NCBI GenBank assembly: GCA_964035795.1
Contig: OZ038321.1
Span: 26,452,544-26,516,543, forward strand
Direction of reading: 5' to 3'
Source: Pterobdella sp. o SKG-2022
Taxonomy: Eukaryota > Annelida > Clitellata > Hirudinida > Piscicolidae
DNA: 64,000 nt
Shown here: in pieces, positions 34,912 through 46,610 of the stretch
How the letters are laid out: every line of letters starts with the position of its first letter
Numbering within the stretch: position 1 is the first letter of the stretch
Notes under the pieces: generated by a model
Told to the model about the DNA's origin: nothing
The model's input: only the letters and a program-made list of their open reading frames with translations
Databases searched by the model: none
Program-made: the position numbers and the translations under genes

Positions 34912-36996
34912 TGATTGTGCACATTTAGCCTAATGAATGACCTCTCAAAAAAAAAGATCCTTTCAGCTTAATAATTACAACAAGATTTAAAGTTGTTTCA
35001 AATAAAAAGCTTTGATACCTTTTGACCTCGTTCACGTGTCCATGCTCACTTCATGCTTTTTGATAAGATTGTATTTATTGAAAATTAAATTTGAAGAATA
35101 AATAAATCTAAAAACTGCCTCAACTTTGAGTCTATAGCAAGAATAACTGAATAAAGTCATAAGATTTTTTTTACAAAATTCTCTCATGTTACATGCTGAA
35201 TGCTTCAATTTATATTTGTAAACCAATTATTAGAAAGTTGATAACCTATATTAGTTTAGTTTTTCCTCTTGCATCCTTGGGAGCATAGGGTTGCAGATAA
35301 CCTATATACGAAATTTCATTTATTTCTCTTTGATAAATAGTCATAAAAATAATAATTACTCCTTCAATCGAATTACTCCACAAAAACTAACCAGAAACAA
35401 CTACGGTTGATTGAAAACAATACACCAGCACCCATATCAGTAATACTACTATCATACATCCATGATTCACAGGTGGAGTTGCATCCATACCTGCAGCAGA
35501 GCAAACTGCTTAAGTTCTGTAATGACCATGCCATCGTCATGACCGCCTACTCTCCATTGGGTAATCCTGGCAGGCCGTGGTCAGTAGTTGTTATTATTAT
35601 TCTTATTGTTATTATTATCCGTTTTTTATTATTTTGAATTTTACTCGTGAACAATTCTTTTATAAAATTTGAGTTGAGTCTCAGATGAATAAATTTGAAT
35701 CAATCACATGAATATACGACAGACACAAAATTGTGAACATACTCAGTACTTCATTATATTTTGAATAAAAATTTTGTACAAGGATCATTTGCGCCACTCT
35801 ACACACCATACCCAGTTTAACCACAAACCCACGTTCAAAAGCTAAATCATTAGGGCTGAGAAAGGAGAGAAGCTATTGTTGGAGGATGAAGTACTGGTGG
35901 CTCTGGCAAAGAAGAAAAAAAAAAGTGTGGCGCAGGTGATTCTAAGGTGGATCTGCCATCGAGGAGTCGTGCCACTTGCCAAGAGCACTACTGCCCAGAG
36001 GATTCAAGACAACTTCCAGGTTTTGATATTTTTTGTTGTTTTTCAAGTACAATGGTTGAAGAAATTTGTATGTTTTCAAGGCTGAAGCTTATAATGAGAC
36101 TGAATTGATCAAGAACAATTTTTTTTTGCCTAATTTAATGTTTCAATAATATTTTTTTGATCTAAAATTGATAAATAAACAAACTAAATAATGTTTGAAG
36201 TATCAAATCGAATCTTCAGCTAGCCTCAATCACATTTTTCTTTGGGTCTTAACGCCACAATGACTACGCAACTTGAACCCACATTTGAGACGATGGTCTT
36301 ATTAAGTTAAATAATTGAAAATTTTTATGAATCCATCATAGTTTCAATGATTTATTATTTATATTTTGCTGTTCGAAACGACTGGTATAATCATCTGAAA
36401 GTGGTTCATAACACCAGTTCTGGCTTCGTCACCACCCTGCTTGGGCTAGCAAGAATATCATTCTACTAACTCCCATATGAATGTACTGCCAATCGAGTTC
36501 TGAAACTGCACCAATAAAATGATATTAAGCATTGGAAAATATGATTAGTGAGAGAGTAATCGACACAGTTGGGTGCTCAACCTCTTCGTATCAGACCTTC
36601 ATATGCTTTTTTGTTCATGTTTCAACGTTATGATTGAGTATATTTTCGCAAATAATTTTCAGATCTTTGATTTCGACCTGAGTGAGGCAGAAATGAATGA
36701 AATTTCAAAACTCGACCGTAATAAACGTTACTGCCTTCCGTCCGACTTCTACCCGTTAGTTCCTTGTTTTTGTTATTCATTTCCAAATGGTTCATTACCC
36801 GACTTATTGATTGGTTATTTGAGGAATTAATGACGTTGTGTAAAACAGTTTTTATTGATTACAACACTTTAAATATATTTAATTAGTATATATAATTAAA
36901 TATAAATTTTAAATATATAATTTTGTAAAACGTAAATTTTTTAGACAATTCGACTGGACTAAAATCCCACATTATCCTTTCAACATCGAATTTTGA
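30127..36996 (+). CDS. Aldo-keto reductase (AKR1-type)
   Basis: Ten exons: 30127-30180, 30241-30408, 30651-30767, 30946-31023, 34243-34304, 34569-34623, 35473-35579, 35854-36019, 36663-36754 and 36945-36996; 316 aa, the usual AKR length. These soluble (beta/alpha)8-barrel enzymes reduce aldehydes and ketones with NADPH. Seen: tetrad D40 and Y45 in HIDTASRY, K74 in IVSK and H107 in LIHWP, with exactly the family spacing (5, 34, 33). Also present are [24 protein letters not shown] and a cofactor-binding [13 protein letters not shown] (K257, S258, R263), then a C-terminal PHYPFNIEF. All exons join in phase at GT-AG sites. Intron 4 (3.2 kb) holds two LINE fragments; intron 6 holds the assembly gap. 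AATAAA at 37157-37162. The substrate cannot be inferred. Confidence 0.93.
30538..30570 (+). other. Hammerhead-like core motif (copy D)
   Basis: CTTGATGA followed by a perfect AGTTT-CTTC-AAACT stem-loop and TGAAAGCC, in AKR intron 2. It has the CUGAUGA / helix II / GAAA layout, with one extra base in the first block. Confidence 0.35.
31170..31204 (-). other. Hammerhead-like core motif (copy E)
   Basis: The minus strand reads CACTGATGATGAAG, a short arm, then AAAAGC, in AKR intron 4 just before the LINE. The helix-II pairing is imperfect. Confidence 0.25.
31236..32791 (+). mobile_element. CR1/L2-like LINE in AKR intron 4
   Basis: Open at first from about 31239: [68 protein letters not shown] and the catalytic [12 protein letters not shown] frameshift near 31870 leads to the connector (31834-32337, with [14 protein letters not shown]), then a further frame to 32681 ([16 protein letters not shown]). 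The 3' end shares the TATAAT/ATATTCGTT tail of the 8600-10202 copy and closes with a (TTGTA)n array at 32771-32791. The endonuclease is absent. Inserted in the sense orientation of the host gene. Confidence 0.93.
33003..33778 (+). mobile_element. RTE-like LINE 3' fragment
   Basis: Starts inside a Cys-rich block (QWVHKKCSG ... CARCLG) and runs through [38 protein letters not shown] and [10 protein letters not shown] to a GRPKKTW tail. This order is widely seen in invertebrate LINE proteins. One in-frame TAG lies at 33413. The fragment ends with GGGCTATAAAAAGG and (TTGA)n, a tandem tail typical of RTE-type 3' ends. A similar CTATAAAA/TTGATTG tail fragment lies at 6618-6643 in PIGH intron 5. Confidence 0.88.
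34674..34873. other. Assembly gap (200 N)
   Basis: Exactly 200 N, immediately followed by a (TA)n run to 34909, so the gap probably falls in a TA microsatellite. It lies in AKR intron 6 and no exon is lost. Confidence 0.98.
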
Positions 36997-38101
36997 GTTG
37001 AGACACACCTAGACATGATCAAAAACCCGCTATTAAGCTAAAACCTATTTTTTCAAGCATTCGCAATCGTTTTGTTTTTAACCAGTGCCTTGAAAACATT
37101 TAGTAGTCTTACATGGGTAGCTTTTATTTCTTGGTTTTAATATGTTATTTTGTTCGAATAAAAGTATTTTTAATTTTAAATTTCTGAATAAATCCACCAT
37201 CAGATCGCAAAATTTCAATTTTTAAAATAGAATTTCATTTTTAAATGGGTATTTTATTCGGTTTAAATAGATTTCAAAATTTTCCATGTATTTGACTTAT
37301 ATAACAAGAAATGATAAATAAATACAATTTAATAAGTATGATAATATTAAATACTACAAAATTTCTTCGAAGATCGAACAGAAAAAAAGCAATTTTGATG
37401 GACGAAATAGTTGCGTCTAAAGATTAATTTGGAAATATAGTTTATACGAAAATCTGTATATGATAATTAATTTGATGTTTATATAAGATAATTTCAAGTG
37501 AAAACAAACGTGGAAATTATATGCTAGCTTTAATGAAGACATCTATGTTATAGAAGTTTAAAATAAACGTAATTTCAAGTCATCTCAAACTAAACTAATT
37601 TGATATATTAGCCTAAAGAACTGTATTAAAATAACATAAGATTCATTTAAACTGTGTTGAGCATTTCTAGAGGCTAACTTCAACTGTCAGATATTTGATA
37701 ATGTATGTTAGTCTTTCTGTATTTGCTTGGACTACCATACTTATAACCAAAATGATAATTGAATTTAGCCTCAAAAGTTTCAAACAGCTTATAGTGGAAT
37801 CTAGCGTTGTTTTCAATACACAAACTAATTTGGATCTCTGCACCCTGACTATGAAAAGTTAATGAGCATATATGAATGAGCGTAATGATGAAGGTTCAAT
37901 ATGGTTACACTTCGTGGTCTTCTGCAATCTCGTCTGCCTCCTGCAACAATCCATCACAAAAATCAGAATTTTATCGCTCCAACATCACCATCAATAAGGC
38001 TAAAAGATTATTATATTATGCAAATATTTTACAAATGCTTGATAATCAAATAAAACTTCAACACCGGTAAATACTTTCATAATTTTATATTGAAAATCAT
38101 T
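36997..38101. other. Intergenic region between two convergent genes
   Basis: Includes the AKR poly(A) signal AATAAA (37157-37162) and must hold the 3' UTR of the anoctamin gene from the other side. A 64-codon plus-strand frame at 37876-38070 is more GC-rich than its surroundings but has no recognisable domain. Confidence 0.5.
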
Positions 38102-41100
38102 TTAAAAAACCACCGTTTTAGCATCAGCTAGAGCCTGCTTTGCTAAGAAATGTTCCCTTCTGATTTTGACGTCAAGTGATTCAGGAATATCTGGAACAGC
38201 AATATCGATGGCTCGACATATGCCAAAGACTATGTGCTGGGTGTTTGAAGAGAGGAATCAATTAGTTTTTGTAATGGTGGTATGAATGTTGGTGATCATA
38301 TACTGTTTATAAATCTTTTAAAACACAACGTAGATGTGATATTATAAATTGACATTGTAAGATTTTCTTCAAGGGGGTTTTGATAACAAAGCTCGTCTTT
38401 TTCTTACAATTATAGAGGCTTTTCGAGGTGAAATTTAATTAGATAGCGGTTGAGACAAACAGTATAATAAAAATTAAACGGTGTATTTTCAAATTTGATA
38501 ATACTAAATTCATGTCAGTTCATGATTCTTTTTCGATCAAGCGGAAAGGGCTAGAGATTTCAATACATATTTTAAGCAAAAAGAGCTAAAATTATCGATG
38601 AGTACGGTTTTACCACAAAACGTTAGCATATGCAAATAAATAACAAAAACAATAATGATAAAAGAACAATACATCATAAAAATAAAACCGAAGATAAAAA
38701 CAAAATATCATTAAACAAAATGGAAGCACAACGCAAGAAACCTCTCACAAACCTCAAAGACGATAATGAAGGCCAGCCTAGTCACCATGAGACGCCAATA
38801 AAACATCGATGGGTTGCCTTGGTCGTCTCTGAAATCTCTGTATCTGTGTGCAGGTGTGTGAGAAAGTGTGGAAGGTGGATGGTTCGGTGGTTGTTGTGAG
38901 GGAGGATGGAAAACTGGATATAAAATGGGTGGCAGTGAGAGTGAGGGTATGTAAAGGTGGATGGATGCTAGGATGTGTGGTGAAGATGAGAAAGCGTGTG
39001 AGTCAGGGTGAAAATGAGAAGGATTAATTTGAAAAGGTAAAAAACTTGAAAAACCACATAAAAAAAGACATTTAATTAAAAGAACATGCTTCCGTGTTTT
39101 ATATGATATTTAAAAGATGCACGCAACTTCACAGTGTTACCTGCAGGGCTCTTCAGTAGTGCCATTAGGTGCCCAAGTCAATGTAAAGTTCACATAACCT
39201 ACAATCAATCGTTATGTTTTACAGATGAGTATGAAAGTCTTAAATGATCCATATTTGTAACAGGATAGTGATTATAAATAGAGATTGAAGAGAGAATAGT
39301 ATAGAATATTGTCAGAGACAATACAAGATTTATTCTTAAAATAGAGAATAGCTTGCATATGTGAGATTTTTTCAGTGATTGATTGTTTCAATAAGAACCA
39401 CTTGTTAATCTCCTTCAATTGTGTTGTTAGGGCTATTCTTTAAGCTGAACAGCCGAATAACACATTAATAAAAAAATTTTATCAAACTATTTTTACGACT
39501 TTATTTGGGAACTAACATGTTGGTCAAACCAAATTATATTCGAAGCCTTTTGATAAACATTTAATGTTCTCAAATGGAAAAAAAGATTTTAAACGAAAAT
39601 AGTTACCTGTCATATCGGATTGGTACATATATGAGTACAGTTGCCTGGGCAGAAACTCCGAAGTAAAAGCGATCAAAAAAGCCTGCAAAGTTATTTCAAT
39701 CTACAGCTGTGTTGCATACAAAAAACACATTGTGATGGTGTTTTTGCAATATTTTTTATGTTATAAAACTATGAAGTTATTCTAAAAAATTCTGAAAGGT
39801 GAAGTTGTTTAACCGTTGGGTTTATAAAGTATTTTCGTGAAATAGCTGTACTTTTTTGAACACAAAATGTGAACTACCATACAAAAAATTTCGTCTCAAT
39901 AACTTCACTTTAGTAGTTGAAGTGTTTTCAAATTCAAATTTACCTAAAAAAGTTTTTTCCAAAATCATAACGTTTAATTTCAACAAAACCACTTTCAAAT
40001 AGTCCGAACAATGGTTTCATTGGAAGAATCTACAAGCAATGTCATAAGAAAATTAACTGTTAGTTTTCAAACGCATTTTCCCTTAAGCCAGCTGCTCTAT
40101 CAATATTTGTACATTCGTCATTAACTCTCTCACTAACACTTATGGGTTAAAGCTTATTTACATATACCGAATTTTTGCTGAAATAAATCAGTTTTTAAAT
40201 TGGGTTTTCACTTATAGTTATAGTAGATCAGCTGGCTTATTATGAAAATTGACAAAATATAACTATAAGTGATTTTTAAAGATCGATAATTTTAGAAATA
40301 AATTATATTTTTGCATGAAAATTAAACTCCAAGTACTTATTAAGCAAAAAACACAATATTTTTCCTTGTGTTATATAACTTGAACTCGTAGATTGGATTG
40401 TAATAAGTTTATCACCCTTATTGAACCTTCTGCAATAGGTTTCTCCCATTTTATATTATTGTTAACGTAAAATAGCCGGAAATCAATATAATAGAAACAA
40501 ACACTAAAGTTCATTAAAAAACTTAATACACGAAGCTTTTCGTTAGAGTATTTTACATTATCAAGTGAACACTTGATAATGTAAGATACTCTAACGAAAA
40601 GCTTCGTGTATTAAGTTTCTCAATGAACCTTAGTGTTTGTTTCTATTATATTTCATATTATTTTAAATATTATAAATAGCCTATTTTATATTTTTTGTCT
40701 ATTTTTTATATGGATTATTATATAATTATTTTTTCATGAAATAATTTTTTTTGTATTTCATAGTATTTTGTGGTCTAAAGTGGGTGTATTCATTACAATC
40801 ATTTAAGCTGAGTTTGAAAAACAAAAGTTAAATCTTTTTGAGGTATGTTGCGTGTGAAATCTAATAAAATACCCAACTTAAACACTTGAAGACAAAAGTG
40901 TCTACATTAACAGGTTGATCCATTAAAAACAGAATAACCCTTTATGAAACAAGCTCTTCGTAACCAAAACCTATCAGCTTCTTACGTTGCTAATGACGGC
41001 CAGTTGAGCGAGAGACTCAAGAATCTGGAACCACACACCGATGTCTTGGCAGCGGTCAGGCACGGGTCTGCGCGTCTCGCACACGAACTTGTGTGCGTCC

Positions 41101-44100
41101 AGGCGAATCTCAATCCAGTTATTGAGCAGGGCAAATAAGGGAGCCAGAGGGAAGGCCGCCACAAAGATTGTTATGAAGCCAAACTGCATCACTGTGTTTG
41201 GAATGGTATCATAATAGAATAATAATAACAATAATTAAGCGAATAATAACGTTAATAATAATCTAATAGAGCAAAAATCTCCGCTCATGTATGTATCATT
41301 TAAATAAAAAGATTTTTTGATCAAAATTTCACGAAGCCAATTATATGGAAAATAATGAGCTTTTCCTTACAGTTCAAAGCGCTTACTATAAATTTAATGT
41401 AGCAAAAACACACTGTGAGTCGGTGCTAATTGTCGGCCCACGCGGGATCGAATCCGGTAACTTCAGATAATTAGTCTAATGCTCTACCAGTTGAGCTATA
41501 CGGAACAACGTATTTCAATGTAATCATATAACTAAGACTTATATATTTGAGGCTTTCAACATACGAGAAATTTAATAACTGAATCAATAATGCATCAAGT
41601 TGAAACTTGTGAAGCATTTTTTGATGCCTGGATTGATTAGCAATAATGAAACGTTGGCATAAATTATTAAAGAAAGCCATGTGTTTCATGAAATTTAATT
41701 TAAGAGATTACTTGACCAAGGTTGTATCTTAATTCATAAATAACGTGCTTAGAAAGTTTTATAGATTGAAATTGGCTTTTAAGATACTGAAAAGCAGTTT
41801 TGACAAAAAAAAAATTTCTTGTAGAATCTTCGAAACACTCAAAGCCTAGAATCATAAAACATAGAATCAATAAAAATTAAAAAAAAAAGACAAAAATATG
41901 TAACCAAAAAATCATGACACAAAAACCACACCCAATCTCACCCACCCATCTCCAAGTATTCCTCAAAGAGACCCTCATTGGCTATTAGAACGTAATCCTC
42001 TTCCCATCTCGTCTTTACCTGCTTCTCTGTTATCTTGCCTATCTTCCACTTGTGCACAAGTCCTTTCAACTTTCTTTGGGTAGGTGATTGTGAGTCTGAG
42101 TTTGAAGTTTCAATGGTATGGCTTTGATGGGGTGTTTGATTGATTTTTTTGTAGTTTGTTTTAGGTTTTGATTGGATTTTATGGATTAAATTGTCTTGTT
42201 GAATGATTTTTTATACTTTTCAAGTATTTTAATATTGATCCATTTCAACTTAAGTTATTTTGAAGACCATTTACTTAAAAACTTACAAATAGCTGCAAAA
42301 ATTTTCATAAAAAATGGTAAAAACCTCAAAAAATAAGTTGTTTAAAACAAAAGTTGCTGGAGCTTAAGCACAACACAAAGCTTTGTGATGCTTATTAAGT
42401 TTCAACCACAGTTAATGTTTAATCATTGCAAAGATTAACAAACTAGATATATTCAGCTTAGTTGCATACAACAGTAAAAGCTAGTCTTTATGATAAACTA
42501 TTGATCAAATATGGTTCCTATTAATCAATTTTATATTCAACCCTATACTCTGTAATACTTCTACCACTTCATATAATTATCATTATTAGTATCTAAATAT
42601 TCAAAACATGTAATTACGAATAAATGTTATGTTATTATATTTTATAGATACAATTAAAATATAAAAAAAACAGTATTCATATGTTTTATAAGCAGTACCC
42701 ATATTGTAATGGATTTACCCATGTCTAAAAACCCAAAATATGACCTAACAGCTTTACTTATGGACAAAAGGTATACTAGATGTAGTTATATAGACGTACT
42801 TATGGTTCAAAAATTAAGAATCTCACGGAACTACAAGCTCCTGAATGTTGTTGATAACCTGTTTGCCAATCATCACTACACACAAGTTCAGCGCCAGCTC
42901 TATCAGACAGTCCCCGTTTTGACACTGCCAATGAGTTTATAAGATTTTAATTGCTTAGAAGTTGCATATGTTGAAGGTTTTGTTTGTATTTAAATTAATA
43001 GTGATATGAAAAACTTTTATAAATTATATAATAATATAAAGAATAGAAACAGGAGGCTCAATAATTAGGTAAGGCTGGATTTAAGAGAAAACGCTATATT
43101 CTTACGTTATTATAATATGTATACAATGGAAGACAACACATTTAATGCTTTGATGATTATGTTACAAGAATATATATTATATTGAGAAAAATACACTGTC
43201 TAAAATACATTTTAATGCTTTAACAAGTTTATTTATCTTCAAAACCTCTTCAACTCTGAGGCCCAGCATGGTCCGGTAATGCCCTGGGTACCCAACAAAC
43301 CTATAAGAGTTGCCATCAGTGTTGCTTTTTTAGTCAGTATATAATGGAAGGATAATATGGTTTATATTTTAAAAAATTATTTTTTCTGTGTCTATTTAAA
43401 ACTGGCTGATTGATAACTATGATTTGATAACTAGAGTAACGGAAGGAAGTGTTTTTGATCTATGTCACATATGATTGAGTAATAGTTTAACGTATAATTT
43501 TAAATTAAACACAATCAATAATTTATTTTAGATGCAGTGTCTTATTCAAATGCAGCTATTTTATTGAAAAGCTTCAAACTTTTCATTGAAAAAAGGCACT
43601 GTTTAAACTCATCCTTCCTGAAACGATAATATATACACTTATAACAGCATATTCCCTTACTTTCCTTTAATGAAGCCGATGTAGAAGATGGAAGAGTAGA
43701 GATTGACAAACTGGAAAATGAAGACTTTGAAGGTGAGTTGGTTTTCAAACTCCGTCTGTGTTCTATGCATCTCTGGGCATTTCATTGTTTGTTTTAACTA
43801 CAAGTGTTTTTAGGATTTTTGAATTTCAAATAAGAATTTTTTATAATTTTTTATAGCTTCAGTTGTTAATCTTGTTATGATTGAATTAGATACTAATTCA
43901 GCAATATGAGAACTAAAAAAAACAAGATATATCACCAACGCTTGACAACGACCAATAACAAGCTATATATTAAAAAAAAATAAAAAATGCTTATGAAAAA
44001 ATTCAAAAAACTCTGAAAAAAATTCTAAAAATAGAACTTTAGACTCTTTCCCCAAACGCACCCCATTGGGTGATTTTTTTGGCTAGCCTCTCATAGGCCT

Positions 44101-46550
44101 TGCTGAGAAGCAGGATGATGATGAGGTTAGCAAAAGAGGCAGTGACCCCAGCCACCATACTGGCCTTTTGGTGCAAGAAGCCATCACTGGGCAACCGGAA
44201 AAGAATGAGGGTTATGAGGACTCGGTACATGATGACTGCGATGATGAAGATGATCACGATGCAGATCTGTTTGACGTGGTGTGGTGGGGATTATAAACAT
44301 GATAATAAGAATACTACAAATAATAATAAGAGAAATAATAAAAAAAATAAAAAAAAAACTGAAATAAGAAAAAAACAATCGAATTATTCTTAGAGAAGTA
44401 GTGAGATAACTTTGAGCAATATGCGAATGATCCCAATTGAAACATGAAAGATATAATAAAACTGAATCCAATAAGAAGCGGTATCGAAATAGGTTGAAGC
44501 AACATAAAGATCATTAAAAAAGAAATATTATTCATATTTTTAAGTTTAACTCCATTACGATCAACCAAATAAGCAATACCAAAATGCAGATTATTCACGC
44601 CACAAAGTGATCTATTATATGGACCTTTGTCTTTTGCTTTTAATTATTATTTCAAACTTTCATTGTGACGTATCTATCAATTGAAAATAACCCCAAACAA
44701 ATGAAAGGTTATTTAACAAAATAGTATGGGCGATATTCTGATCGAAAAAGAGAAGATTATTTAGAATTAAAAATCATTCACTCCCACACACCCCCAATAA
44801 CCACCGTATTAACGTCTCCATAATTACCATAGTAACATGTTTTCATTAGCCTCATTGTATCATCTTCTTCACCGTTGCAAACTTATATCATCATCTCTCT
44901 CCTTCCCAAAACCTCCATAAAACTTCCCCCTCACCATCATGATGACAACTCCGAGACCGGAAATGATGCGGGGGATGCGAGCTCTCTTGGGGAAGTATGG
45001 CTCTTTAATGCCCGTTATGGGGTTGATCTCGTAAGTGTTGCACTTGGCTATGTACTCTGCCCGGGGTCTTTCCTTGAGACGGGGGTGGTATGAATGTGTT
45101 TGTGGGGCTGAAACTTTTGGGGTTATGACACACGCCATTATGCGTGTTTCATGTGGTTTGTGTTTTGAAAAGCTAAACTTTTTTTGATGCGTATTTTTTG
45201 AATATAAAACATTAATGCGAGTGTATACAGCGTCAAAATGAACTGAGGCACCAAAGTATTTGAAAACGATTTGAGTGCCAACTGCTTCATGTGCCAATGA
45301 AGGTCTGATGTTTCAGATTGAAAAGATGGTTTTATTTAAGATGAATGGTTCTTATTGATATTGTGTGCAAAGGCATAAAAGTTCAAAAATTATTTATGAA
45401 ACACGATCAATATGGTTTGAAATTTATTCTAATATAAACCAATGTAGGTTTTCACTTATTATCAGCTTCATTAACTGTTTATAAAGTTAATCGTTCAGTT
45501 TAATTTTAAAATAATGAAATTTAAACAAATTAACACCAAAAAGTACAGTTATATTTAATTTCTTCAATTGAATATTTTCATTATTAAATAATAAACTTCA
45601 TTTATTCAAAATAAATTATTATTTAATATCAGAATAATTGAAACAAATGTAATTTAGCCCCACCTCTTCGCATTCAAAATCCATGCAGTCCCACTCATAA
45701 GAAAGGTAGGCTGTTTTGCGTTTCCAATACTCCAAAAACGTTACCGCTGCGGGGGTTTGTGGGTGGAAGATGATGATGATGGTGATGATGATGATGAAGA
45801 TGATAGTGTTTTTATATCGGTATATTGATTGGAGTTTACAATAGAAAACGTTTTAGCTGTTCTGTGGTTGAAGAAATACTTTTTGGTATTATTTTAAAAG
45901 CAAATATTATAATATCATTTATATTTTGTATTATTTTTGTATTATTTTCAAAAAGCTATTGAGTAAATGAAAAGGATTTATTGATATTGCTTCAGGCTTG
46001 AATGAATAAGAAATAAAACGAATTCAATTTTAAAATTAAAGTAGCGATTTCAAATGAGATTATGCTAACAATAAAATAAATTAAATATTAAATCAAAAAT
46101 AAGATGAATATAAATATATGAATAAACCCAAGCAAAAAAGTTTCTAATAAATGGAAAAATATTTCAAGCAAAAAAACATCTGGAAAAAAGAATAAGATGA
46201 AACAAACTCAAAAAAATATCAAAATAATAATAATAATTCAAAGTAATGGAATTTAACAAGCATTAATGAAAAAAAATTTATAAAATAATTTTGAAAAATA
46301 TGAATAAATAAAGAACTGATAAAATTCGGGAAAAAGAAAAAAAATATTGTAGTAACTAAAAACATGACAACAATGAACTTCAAGCAAAATAATAATAACG
46401 ATGAAAAAGTTAAATAATCAAAATAATAAAAACAAAAGAGTTTAAAGAACATAATAACATAAAAATAATAATGATAACAATAAAATTTGAGCAAAAATGA
46501 AAAATAAAAATTCAAAAAAATAAATAATGAAAAAATAAGAGCTCAAGTAA

Positions 46551-46610
<60 letters not shown>

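Noticed and set aside
37876..38070. 64-codon plus-strand ORF between the convergent genes
   Set aside because: GC-richer than its surroundings, but no domain, start context or partner exon could be found.
42709..42942. 77-codon plus-strand ORF
   Set aside because: Antisense to anoctamin exon 17.
44100..44393. 97-codon plus-strand ORF, Met/Arg-rich
   Set aside because: Antisense to anoctamin exon 14, which encodes transmembrane segments.
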